A DNA stretch of 23,455 nucleotides from a virus, in the IMG/VR virus record IMGVR_UViG_3300042695_002574, positions 1-23,455 of that record. One strand, 5' to 3'. The notes beneath the pieces were generated by a model that ran no database searches, was not told the origin of the DNA, and was given only the letters and a program-made list of their open reading frames with translations. Each line of letters opens with the position of its first letter. The stretch's first letter is position 1. Shown one piece after another: positions 7,384-15,068 of this stretch. A program made the translations under genes and the position numbers.

Positions 7384-8416
7384 TATTCATATAACAGCTG
7401 ATAATATTGATAAGAAAAAACAATATTTATTAGAAATGTGTGAAAAATCAAAAGAACTAAAGTGTGAAGATTTATTACTTTTAGGTGATATTTTTGATTC
7501 AAGAAAAGGTCAACCACAAAAAGTATTAAATGGTTTTACAGAAATTTTATTAATGTTGAATAAATATTACAAATCAATATTAATAATAGCAGGTAATCAT
7601 TGTAAATCTGACTATTGTAGTGAAAGAAGTTATTTAGATGAATATCAATATCATCCAAATACAAAAATAGTTGATAATTATTATCACTATAAAAATCTTA
7701 ATTTAAATCATTATTATCATTTTATCCCATACTTTGAAGAAGAAACAACCTATTTATCTTATTTAAATAAAGCTTTGGAGGTTGTAAAAGAAAATCCTAC
7801 ATTTGAACATTATTTATTTACACATATAGGGGTTAGAACTTTTTTAAATAATAGTAAAAAAGAAGTTCTTAATCCAGTTGTACCTGAATTATTTGCACCA
7901 TTTAAAAAAGTATATATTGGTCATTATCACTGCAAAAGTAAAAAATTAAATATTCAATATATTGGTTCATTAAATCCTGAAAATTTTGGTGAAGATAATG
8001 ATAAGGGATTTATGGTATTTTATGAAAATGGTAGTGAAAAATATTTTAATTTAAAATTTATAGAATATCATACAGTTACAATTGAATTAGATGCATACTC
8101 TTTAGAAGAAGTACAAAATTTAAGAAATAAATATACGAATTTTAAAGATAAAATTAGATTTGTATTTTATGGTAATAAATCACAACTTAATACAATTGAT
8201 GTAGGATTTTATCAAAGTGTAGGTATTAAAGTTGAAAAAAAACGTAAAGATATTGAAGAAACATTAATAGCTGCTTCTAATAATCAATTAGTAGTTAAAT
8301 TTGATATTGAATCAATTAAAACGGAATTTAATGATTTTAGTACTATACTTCAATTAGAAAAAGAAAAATTTGAACTAGGTAAACAATATTTAAATAAACA
8401 ATTACAAACAATCTAA
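7352..8416 (+). CDS. sbcD: SbcD/gp47 (Mre11-type) nuclease subunit
   Basis: 354 residues, normal for phage gp47-type proteins. All metallophosphatase motifs are present in order: D11-x-H13 (ATDIHI), GDIFD at 45-49, GNH at 81-83, H158 (FTHIG) and GHYH at 190-193. The third motif reads GNHC where Asp is usual; the His and Asn ligands are kept. With the SbcC gene downstream it forms the nuclease-ATPase complex that processes DNA ends and, in T4, drives recombination-dependent replication. The start inside the preceding endonuclease gene is required because the first metal ligand is residue 11. The next gene starts at the base after its stop, so SbcD, RecA and SbcC are one transcription unit. Confidence 0.94.
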   Translation: MSKPLYIVATDIHITADNIDKKKQYLLEMCEKSKELKCEDLLLLGDIFDSRKGQPQKVLNGFTEILLMLNKYYKSILIIAGNHCKSDYCSERSYLDEYQYHPNTKIVDNYYHYKNLNLNHYYHFIPYFEEETTYLSYLNKALEVVKENPTFEHYLFTHIGVRTFLNNSKKEVLNPVVPELFAPFKKVYIGHYHCKSKKLNIQYIGSLNPENFGEDNDKGFMVFYENGSEKYFNLKFIEYHTVTIELDAYSLEEVQNLRNKYTNFKDKIRFVFYGNKSQLNTIDVGFYQSVGIKVEKKRKDIEETLIAASNNQLVVKFDIESIKTEFNDFSTILQLEKEKFELGKQYLNKQLQTI

Positions 8417-9787
8417 ATGTCAGCAAATTTTTCAAGTAAAATTACAGCAGCTTTATCACATATTCAAAAGAATATTAGTAGTGAGATTTTAGTAGATTTA
8501 GAAGATAAAGATAAATATGAATATAATTGTCTTTGTAAAAGTGGTTCAATTGGATTAGATATAGCTTTAGGCAATGGATGGGTAAAATCAAGATTTATTG
8601 AATTATCAGGTCCTGAAAGTAGTGGTAAAACCACACTAGCCATTTTAGCAATTATTGCTGTACAAAAAAGAGGAGGAACTGCTGCTTTTATAGATGCAGA
8701 ACATGCTTTTTCATTAAAATATTTTAGAGAATTAGGAGGAGATACTAATAAATTAATATTAGTTCAACCTGATACTGCTGAACAAGCATTAGAATCTTTA
8801 AGAATATTAATTGGTACAGGTGAAATTGAAGTTGGTGTATTAGATAGTACAAATGCACTTGCACCTGAGACTGAAATGGAAGGTGAAGCAGGAGATTTAA
8901 AAGTTGGTTTAGCTGCAAGATTATTATCTCAACATTGTAGGCAAATGACACCTTTAATGAAATTACCTATTGAACCAACTATATTTTATATTTCTCAAAT
9001 GAGAGAAAAAATAGGTGTTATGTATGGAGACCCTAGAGTTATTGGTGTTGGTAATGCAATGAAATTTTATGCATCACAAAGAGTAATGTTTAAAATAATT
9101 GAGAAGATTGAAGGAGGTGAAAATAAAGAATATATTGGTAATAAAGTAAGAGCAACAGTTATTAAAAATAAAGTTGCACCACCTTTTAGAGAAGCTGAAT
9201 TTGTAGTTATTTATGGTGTTGGTATTTCAAGAGAATATGAAATAATTGAAGCAGCATTAAAATTAAAAGTACTTATTAAAACAGGTCAAGGTATATTAAC
9301 AGGGTTTGAAACACCATTATGGAGTGGACCTATAGGTACTTCTGAACCAAAAGCACTTGAAGCATTTAAAACTGATGATTTTGCAGATTTAAAATATGAA
9401 GTTGAGCAAAGGTTAAAAGTTGAATTAAAAGAATTAACAGAAGAAGAGTGTAATAATTCTTTAATTGAATTACATAAAAAATATAATGATAAAAATGTAG
9501 CATTTGAAGAAATGATGAAATATGCTAATCTTTATTCAGGTAAATCATTACATATTGAATCTTTATATTTTTCAAATGAAGCTTCTAGAATAAAACCACT
9601 TGATAAAATAGCTGCTAAAAAAGTAAAAGATATGGAAGCTAAAATATATCAAAGGTTTTTAAAGAAAGAAGAATTTAAACCTGAAATAGTTATTGAATAT
9701 GGTGGTGAAGAAAATATAGATTTAAAACAAACTGTAGTATTAACTATATCTAATGAAGGTAGAATAACTGATGTTAAACATTCATAA
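8417..9787 (+). CDS. recA: RecA/UvsX recombinase with long C-terminal extension
   Basis: 456 residues. Walker A is GPESSGKT at 65-72, the catalytic glutamate lies in FIDAEHAF (E96), Walker B in EVGVLDS (about 138-144), and the loop regions read GEAGDLKVGLAARLLSQ and KIGVMYGDP followed by GNAMKFYASQR. These are much closer to bacterial RecA than to T4 UvsX. The core ends near residue 330; about 125 further residues are charged and helical, then finish in a strand-like tail, with no family I recognise. Bacterial RecA is about 350 residues, so the tail is an addition. It would pair DNA during repair and recombination-primed replication, with the SSB and possible UvsY-like protein as partners. 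It sits directly between sbcD and sbcC. Confidence 0.95.
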   Translation: MSANFSSKITAALSHIQKNISSEILVDLEDKDKYEYNCLCKSGSIGLDIALGNGWVKSRFIELSGPESSGKTTLAILAIIAVQKRGGTAAFIDAEHAFSLKYFRELGGDTNKLILVQPDTAEQALESLRILIGTGEIEVGVLDSTNALAPETEMEGEAGDLKVGLAARLLSQHCRQMTPLMKLPIEPTIFYISQMREKIGVMYGDPRVIGVGNAMKFYASQRVMFKIIEKIEGGENKEYIGNKVRATVIKNKVAPPFREAEFVVIYGVGISREYEIIEAALKLKVLIKTGQGILTGFETPLWSGPIGTSEPKALEAFKTDDFADLKYEVEQRLKVELKELTEEECNNSLIELHKKYNDKNVAFEEMMKYANLYSGKSLHIESLYFSNEASRIKPLDKIAAKKVKDMEAKIYQRFLKKEEFKPEIVIEYGGEENIDLKQTVVLTISNEGRITDVKHS

Positions 9788-9800
9788 ATTGTAAAGTAAT

Positions 9801-11849
9801 ATGTGGAAACCACAAAAGATTGTAATTAAAGGTGTTGGTCCTTATTCAAATATAGATTATTTATATAATGTAGGAAGCATTCGCTTCCTGCAGGGTATAA
9901 ATTTAGATGATGTAGGACAAAAGAATAATGGTTCAGGTAAATCATTTATACCTGAATGTGCTTTTATTGCCTTAACAGGTAGTTGTTTTAGAAAATTAAG
10001 TTTAAAAGAACTTATTAAAGATGGATTTGAACAAGGTGAAATAATATTTACTTTAACAAATGAATTTTTAAAAGAAACATTAGAAATAACTCGTATTATT
10101 AAAGATTCAGGTCAAAAATGCCAAATTAAAAATAATGATAAAATTGAAAGAGCATTTACAACTGGATTGGAAGAATGTGCAAAATATTTATTTTCAAAGA
10201 TAGAAATATCTAATGAAGATTTAATGAACTTTTATATTGTTCAAAAAGATAAATATAAAAGTTTTTTTGATTGTGGAGATACTGAACAAAAGAAAATTAT
10301 ATCTCGTTTTAGTCGTAGTAATGTTTTAAATGGTATAGATAAAATTATTGAAAAAGATACTCAAATTGAAAAAGATAAAATCAATTCTTATCAATTAGAA
10401 ATATCTAACTTAACTTCTAAAAATGAAGTTTATAGAGAAGAAATTGATAAAATTGAAAAATACAATCCTGATGAAGAAAAAAGAAAGGATTTAAAAATAG
10501 AAGATGATGGAATATATCAATTAAATAAAGATATACAATTAGAAAAAAATAAATTAATCCCAATTAATAATGAAATTGAAGAGTTAAATCAATTAGTAAT
10601 TTTAACTCAAAGAGAAATTATTAGTCAAAAATCATTAATAGATTCTTTTGTTTTTTCTATAAAACAAGAAGATATAGATAATGTAGAAAAAGATAAAAAA
10701 CAAGTAGAAATTTTAATTACTAATATTGAAAAAGTTAAAGAAAATAATTTAAAAGCTAATCGTGAACATAGTAAGGAACTTAATGAAATTTTATTAAAAT
10801 TAAATGATTTTATTAAATGTCCTAAATGTAATCATGAATTTTCATTTAAAGATTCAAATGAAGATGTATCTTTAGTACGTAAAAAGAAAATTGATTTACA
10901 ATTAAAAATAGAAAGTATTACTAATGAAATTAAAGTTATTGAAAATGATATAACTTTAACAGATAAAAATAAAAAAGAATTTAGTGAAAAAATTCTATTA
11001 CTTGAAAATAATTTAAAAAAAGAAAAAGCTGATAAAAATAAATTAGAAACTAATTTAACTGAATTAGAAACTAATTTAAATAATTATTATCAAAAATTAA
11101 ATACTAAAAAATTAAATTCTAATAATATTGAATTATTAATTCAATCTAAAAATAATCAAATTGAAATACATAAACAAAATATTATTTCAATTGAGAAGAA
11201 AAAGTATAATTCTGATGAAGATGGTAAAGAAAAAAATGAATATCTTGATAAAATATTAGCTAATGAAAAAATAATTCAAGAAAATGCAGATATAATATTA
11301 GATTTGCAAAAAACTATTAATACCAAAATAGAATGGATTGAATTATTTAAAAGATTTAATACATTTTTAAGTAATAAAGCTATAAAAAGTATTGAAGGTT
11401 ATACTAATTTTTATTTACGTGAATTTGGTACAAATTTATCTGTATTAATTGAAGGTGAAAGAACATTAGCAAATGGTAAAGATACAAGGGAAGAAATTTC
11501 AGTTCAAGTAGTACGAAATGGAATAATTGCAGCAAATTATCAAAGGTTTAGTTCCGGTGAAAAAGTTAGAACTAAATTAGCAAATATAAAAGCATTTCAA
11601 ACTTTAATAAATTTATCTACACAAAATGGTGGTTTAGATTATTTATCATTAGACGAAATTATTGAAAGTCTTGATAATGTTGGGGTTAATCTTTTAGGTC
11701 AGGCTTTAAAAGAAATACATTCTACAATTGAAATAGTTACTTTTACAAATAATGATATAATGAATGTTGATACATTATATTGTGTTAAAGAAAATGATAA
11801 TACTACAATAATTACACAAGTTGAAGCAAAAAATAGAAATTTAATTTGA
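9801..11849 (+). CDS. sbcC: SbcC/gp46 (Rad50-type) ATPase subunit
   Basis: 682 residues, somewhat longer than T4 gp46. Walker A is KNNGSGKS (41-48), two long coiled-coil arms fill about 190-520, the zinc hook CPKC is at 340-343 between them, the ABC signature FSSGEKVR begins at 583 and Walker B LSLDE is at 615-619, followed by the D-loop SLD. This is the SMC-like partner of the SbcD nuclease. It starts 13 bases after recA with an A-rich gap. Its TGA stop lies inside the left arm of an inverted repeat that surrounds the promoter of the next gene. Confidence 0.95.
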   Translation: MWKPQKIVIKGVGPYSNIDYLYNVGSIRFLQGINLDDVGQKNNGSGKSFIPECAFIALTGSCFRKLSLKELIKDGFEQGEIIFTLTNEFLKETLEITRIIKDSGQKCQIKNNDKIERAFTTGLEECAKYLFSKIEISNEDLMNFYIVQKDKYKSFFDCGDTEQKKIISRFSRSNVLNGIDKIIEKDTQIEKDKINSYQLEISNLTSKNEVYREEIDKIEKYNPDEEKRKDLKIEDDGIYQLNKDIQLEKNKLIPINNEIEELNQLVILTQREIISQKSLIDSFVFSIKQEDIDNVEKDKKQVEILITNIEKVKENNLKANREHSKELNEILLKLNDFIKCPKCNHEFSFKDSNEDVSLVRKKKIDLQLKIESITNEIKVIENDITLTDKNKKEFSEKILLLENNLKKEKADKNKLETNLTELETNLNNYYQKLNTKKLNSNNIELLIQSKNNQIEIHKQNIISIEKKKYNSDEDGKEKNEYLDKILANEKIIQENADIILDLQKTINTKIEWIELFKRFNTFLSNKAIKSIEGYTNFYLREFGTNLSVLIEGERTLANGKDTREEISVQVVRNGIIAANYQRFSSGEKVRTKLANIKAFQTLINLSTQNGGLDYLSLDEIIESLDNVGVNLLGQALKEIHSTIEIVTFTNNDIMNVDTLYCVKENDNTTIITQVEAKNRNLI

Positions 11850-11894
11850 TGAAAAATTCCTAAATTTTATTTATCTTTGTATAAATTCATCAAA
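11845..11894 (+). promoter_or_regulatory. Candidate promoter enclosed by a 9-bp inverted repeat
   Basis: TATCTTTG at 11872-11879 fits the -7 consensus exactly; the nearest TTTG is at 11845-11848, 23 bases away, longer than the 20 seen elsewhere. TTTGATGAA (11845-11853) and TTCATCAAA (11886-11894) form a perfect inverted repeat around it, the right arm touching the ATG at 11895. It would serve endonuclease 2 and the genes after it. Confidence 0.5.
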
Positions 11895-12530
11895 ATGACT
11901 AAAATTTGTAGTGAATGTAAATGTGATTTAGAATTAAATGAAGATAATTTTTATAAAAGATGGTCTAATCAAGAATTATCTTTACAAAATTCAGGAAATC
12001 AATGTAAAAATTGTGTTAAACAAAGATTAAAAGATAATCATTTTTCTAGTAAAACAGAAGAAGGTAAAATTATATTACTTACTTATAGAGAATTTGTACA
12101 AGAAAATAGTATTTTATTTTCAGAAAATAAAAGAAGATGCAAACATTGTACAGAGATAAAGAATCTAAATAATGATTTTTATACAGATTCTACTATGATT
12201 GGAGGTAAAAGAATAATTTGTAAATTATGTGATAAAAAACAAAATTATTTAAGTAAATATGGTATAACTTTTGAACAATTACAAAATATTTTAACTCTTC
12301 AAAATAATAAATGCTTAATTTGTTTAAATGAAGTCAAAATGTTTATTTTTGATTTTACTAATGGTGATAAAAGAGAAAGTCATTTTGGAGTGATTGACCA
12401 TTGTCATAAAACTAAAAATATAAGAGGTATTTTATGTGATACTTGTAATAAAGGATTAGGTTTTTTTAAAGATGATATAAATTTATTAAATTCGGCAATA
12501 AAATATTTAAATGAGAGTATTATCAATTGA
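11895..12530 (+). CDS. Free-standing homing endonuclease 2 (recombination endonuclease VII / HNH type)
   Basis: 211 residues from the ATG at 11895; a TTG 18 bases upstream would add six residues but overlaps the -7 box, so I reject it. Two treble-clef-like zinc motifs come first (CSEC 5-8 with CKNC 37-40; CKHC 82-85 with CKLC 109-112). Then comes an Endo VII domain: YGITFEQLQNIL (122-133), CLIC 140-143, the active-site DHCH at 168-171, IRGILCDTCN 177-185 and a KGLGFFKDD tail. Phage Endo VII-domain proteins of this modular kind are usually mobile nucleases rather than the packaging-linked T4 gp49; position between sbcC and a separate resolvase gene agrees. It overlaps the resolvase gene by 20 bases, and its TGA uses the first bases of the catalytic Asp7 codon of that gene. 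Confidence 0.88.
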   Translation: MTKICSECKCDLELNEDNFYKRWSNQELSLQNSGNQCKNCVKQRLKDNHFSSKTEEGKIILLTYREFVQENSILFSENKRRCKHCTEIKNLNNDFYTDSTMIGGKRIICKLCDKKQNYLSKYGITFEQLQNILTLQNNKCLICLNEVKMFIFDFTNGDKRESHFGVIDHCHKTKNIRGILCDTCNKGLGFFKDDINLLNSAIKYLNESIIN

Positions 12531-13038
12531 TGCAGGAAATATTCAAAGTGCATATATTATTTTTTGTAATATAGAAAAAAGAGTAGTACAAAAAAATATT
12601 TTACCAAATAATGAATTTTTAAATGAAATTCTACATAGTTGTTTTGATGAAGTAGCAATTGAAAAAATAATATCTATGGGAATGCCAGTTGGAGATACAA
12701 CATTTCAAACTGTATTTCAAAATGGAAGAATTTATCAAGCAATATATGATAAATTTGGTATTGTAGCTAATTTATATTCAAGATTAGATATTAAAGTTCA
12801 TTTATGTTATACAACTAGAGCAAAGGACCCAAATGTAAGAATGGCATTAGTAAATCGATTTGGAGAACCAAGTACTAAAAAAAATCCACATAATATTTAT
12901 AATGAATTAACAGATAAAATTTATTTTGGTACACATTTTTGGTCTTGTTTAGCTGTTGCTATGTATCATATAGAACCACATCATCATTTTCCAATTAGAG
13001 TAGATGAATGGGGAAATTATAAAGAAGTAAAAGGATAA
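12511..13038 (+). CDS. RuvC-like Holliday junction resolvase (RNase H fold)
   Basis: 175 residues. The first strand reads MRVLSIDAGNIQSAY with D7 as the first metal ligand; E51 (VAIEKI) and D106 (RAKDPNVR) fit the next acidic positions, and GMPVGDTTFQT (57-67) matches the phage RuvC-like family in which E-x-x-x-x-x-G-M-x-V-G is conserved. VHLCYTTRAKDPNVRMALV-type sequence is also typical. It would cut branched DNA before packaging or during recombination. The start within the endonuclease gene is fixed by the N-terminal catalytic strand. The next small gene follows after three bases. Confidence 0.8.
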   Translation: MRVLSIDAGNIQSAYIIFCNIEKRVVQKNILPNNEFLNEILHSCFDEVAIEKIISMGMPVGDTTFQTVFQNGRIYQAIYDKFGIVANLYSRLDIKVHLCYTTRAKDPNVRMALVNRFGEPSTKKNPHNIYNELTDKIYFGTHFWSCLAVAMYHIEPHHHFPIRVDEWGNYKEVKG

Positions 13039-13041
13039 TTT

Positions 13042-13266
13042 ATGGGTGAACAAATTGAACAATGGTATTATAATGTAAAATACTATTTAAATTATATTGA
13101 ACCAATACATAAAGAGTTTAATATACCTATTAATGATAAAAGTCAAATTTTATCTGAACAACAACAAATTTCATTTTTACATAGAATGAAACATGAACAT
13201 ATAGATGAATGTTTCATTAAAATACAATCATCAACTAAATTTAGTAAGTTAATTAAAATAAAGTAA
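13042..13266 (+). CDS. Small protein of unknown function
   Basis: 74 residues, starting three bases after the resolvase stop and ending just before a promoter, so it is the last gene of that unit. It is helical and aromatic-rich at the N-terminus (WYYNVKYYLNYIE) and has a basic C-terminus. No motif, signal peptide or membrane segment is seen. Its tight spacing and preserved frame favour a real gene. Confidence 0.65.
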   Translation: MGEQIEQWYYNVKYYLNYIEPIHKEFNIPINDKSQILSEQQQISFLHRMKHEHIDECFIKIQSSTKFSKLIKIK

Positions 13267-13268
13267 AA

Positions 13269-13300
13269 TTTGGAAATTTAAAACTTTCTTACTATCTTTG
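13269..13300 (+). promoter_or_regulatory. Bacteroidota-type promoter for the kinase-thyX unit
   Basis: TTTG at 13269-13272, 20 bases, TATCTTTG at 13293-13300: an exact match to TTTG-N20-TAnnTTTG. It lies 18 bases before the ATG at 13319 and lacks the twin AATTGTAAA leader of the other strong promoters. Confidence 0.85.
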
Positions 13301-13318
13301 CATTAATAAAAAATAATT

Positions 13319-13891
13319 ATGAATTTTCCAAAAAAGATTTTTTTCTTTGTAGGTGCATCAGGAGTTGGTAAATCAACATTAATTAATTATTTAAGAGAAA
13401 ATTTTACTGTAGATGCAAAAGAAATATCTGCTAGACCTTATCTACCTAAAAAAGAAGGTTCTTATGACCAAATTTTAACAGATGAATCTCAAGCTGTAAT
13501 TGTTCAAAGTAGAACATTAACAGTACTTGAAGATTTATTTTCATATCAACAAGGAACTAAAACTATACCTACAATTTATTCACGTTCTCCTATATGTAAT
13601 TTAGCATATTCTCGTGTATTAAGTAAAGGTTTATTTTTAGAATCACTCAATTTAAAAGAGATTGAGATTTGTAAACAATATTGTTATTTTATATATATAC
13701 CTGTTGAGTTTGAAATGGTAGAAAATGATGATAAAGTTAGAGGTACTAATAGAGAAGTACAACTTGAAACAGATACTGCAATTGTAAAAATAATGAGTGA
13801 TTCAGGTATTACTCCTTTTATTCTTACAGGTTCAATTGAAGAAAGATTTAAAAAATTAAATTATATTTTTATAGATTATAAAATTAATTAA
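13319..13891 (+). CDS. P-loop kinase-like NTPase
   Basis: 190 residues. A classic P-loop GASGVGKST at 12-20 follows a hydrophobic strand. Further on, VQSRTLTVLEDL, then IYSRSPICNLAYSRV (about 82-96), resembles the AAA_28-like kinases in which an Asp/Ser-Arg-S/T-x-x-x-x-x-A-Y segment contacts the acceptor, and an IYIPVEFE strand with R140-x-x-N-R-E looks like the lid. It directly precedes thyX by one base and has a strong promoter, which suggests a nucleotide kinase serving dTTP or dNTP supply. The substrate cannot be read from the sequence; a deoxynucleoside, nucleotide or NadR-like kinase are all possible. Confidence 0.68.
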   Translation: MNFPKKIFFFVGASGVGKSTLINYLRENFTVDAKEISARPYLPKKEGSYDQILTDESQAVIVQSRTLTVLEDLFSYQQGTKTIPTIYSRSPICNLAYSRVLSKGLFLESLNLKEIEICKQYCYFIYIPVEFEMVENDDKVRGTNREVQLETDTAIVKIMSDSGITPFILTGSIEERFKKLNYIFIDYKIN

Positions 13892-13892
13892 A

Positions 13893-15068
13893 ATGATACA
13901 AGCCAAAGTAATTGCAGATAGTAAAAATGAGTTCGATAATCGTATAACTACCATGGTAGTTACATTTCCTAGAATTATTCTTGCAGAATTAAATACTCAT
14001 AGAATGTTGAGTAAAAATAGTGCAAGTAGTAGAGCAATACCTACTAAAAAAATGATTAAAATGATATTAGATAATCCTTTCGTACCAATTGCTTGGCAAA
14101 AAGAACATACCGGTATGCAAGGATTTGAATACTACGATAATGAGGAAAAATTTTCTATTATCGATTTATCTGAAATTATGTTTCAGAGATTGAGAAAAAT
14201 GTATATTAATACAGAAGATAATACAGAAGAAGAAATAAGTGATGAAGTATTAACTTTTTATAATAATATTTTCTTAAACTTTAGAGGTAGTTATACATTA
14301 AATGAATTTTGGTTATTAATAAGAAATAAAGTACTTGAGTGTGTATTATTATTATATTGTTTAGGAGTAACTAAACAACTTTGTAATCGTTTATTAGAAC
14401 CTTTTATGTGGCATACAGTAATTGTAACAGCTACAGAATGGGAAAATTTCTTTCATTTAAGATGTCCTCAATATTGGTGTAATACAGATAATTCAATTCA
14501 TAAAAGTAAAAAAGATTGGATTAAGCATCGTAAAATTGAATCAGATAGAATAGATAAATTAGATGAAGGTCAAGCTACTGTATCTTTTTCTAAAGGATTT
14601 ACAAAACCAACTAATGAAGAATGGTTATTTTTAAATAAAGGTCAAGCAGAAATTCACATGATGGCTCTTGCAGAAGCTATGTATGATGCTCTTAATGAAT
14701 CTACTCCTAAAAAACTTAAAGCAGGTGAATGGCATATTCCATTTGGTGATAGTATTAAAGAACCTAAATTATATTCTTTAATGGCTAGTAAATATGGTGA
14801 AGGATTACCTCAACCTGAATGGAGTAGTAAGTTTTGGAATATGAAAATTCAAATAGCAATTGCTATGTGTGCAAGAGTATCTTATACAGTTGTAGGTGAA
14901 GAAGGTAAAGAACCTAATTATGAAAATGATATTAAACTTCATGATAGACTTTTAAAAAGTGGACATGCTTCTCCATTTGAACATGTAGCACAATCATCTA
15001 ATATAAATGAAATAAGTGGTAATTTTTTAGGAGGATGGAAACAATACAGGAAAATATTGGGATTATAG
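13893..15068 (+). CDS. thyX: Flavin-dependent thymidylate synthase ThyX
   Basis: 391 residues, longer than the 220-250 usual in bacteria, as seen in large-phage ThyX proteins. The signature region is FPRIILAELNTHRMLSKNSA then SSRAIP: the RHRx7S motif appears as THR-x7-S with Thr in place of the first Arg. QLCNRLLEPFMWHTVIVTAT, the AEIHMMALAEAM segment and MCARVSY follow, then a HASPFEH site and the closing GGWKQYRK. It makes dTMP from dUMP with FAD and methylene-tetrahydrofolate. The central and C-terminal insertions are not unusual for phage forms. The last 34 bases overlap homing endonuclease 3, so the final residues (ILGL) may differ from the ancestral end. Confidence 0.95.
   Translation: MIQAKVIADSKNEFDNRITTMVVTFPRIILAELNTHRMLSKNSASSRAIPTKKMIKMILDNPFVPIAWQKEHTGMQGFEYYDNEEKFSIIDLSEIMFQRLRKMYINTEDNTEEEISDEVLTFYNNIFLNFRGSYTLNEFWLLIRNKVLECVLLLYCLGVTKQLCNRLLEPFMWHTVIVTATEWENFFHLRCPQYWCNTDNSIHKSKKDWIKHRKIESDRIDKLDEGQATVSFSKGFTKPTNEEWLFLNKGQAEIHMMALAEAMYDALNESTPKKLKAGEWHIPFGDSIKEPKLYSLMASKYGEGLPQPEWSSKFWNMKIQIAIAMCARVSYTVVGEEGKEPNYENDIKLHDRLLKSGHASPFEHVAQSSNINEISGNFLGGWKQYRKILGL

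Noticed and set aside
7227-7517. 96-codon minus-strand frame
   Set aside because: Antisense to homing endonuclease 1 and the conserved start of sbcD; Leu/Ile/Tyr-rich as expected for AT-rich shadow frames.
8745-8951. 68-codon minus-strand frame
   Set aside because: Antisense to the conserved RecA core; repetitive Leu/Gln/His composition is typical of a shadow.
11877-11894. TTG start adding six residues to homing endonuclease 2
   Set aside because: The TTG is part of the -7 box TATCTTTG, and the ATG at 11895 gives the usual N-terminus just before the first zinc pair.
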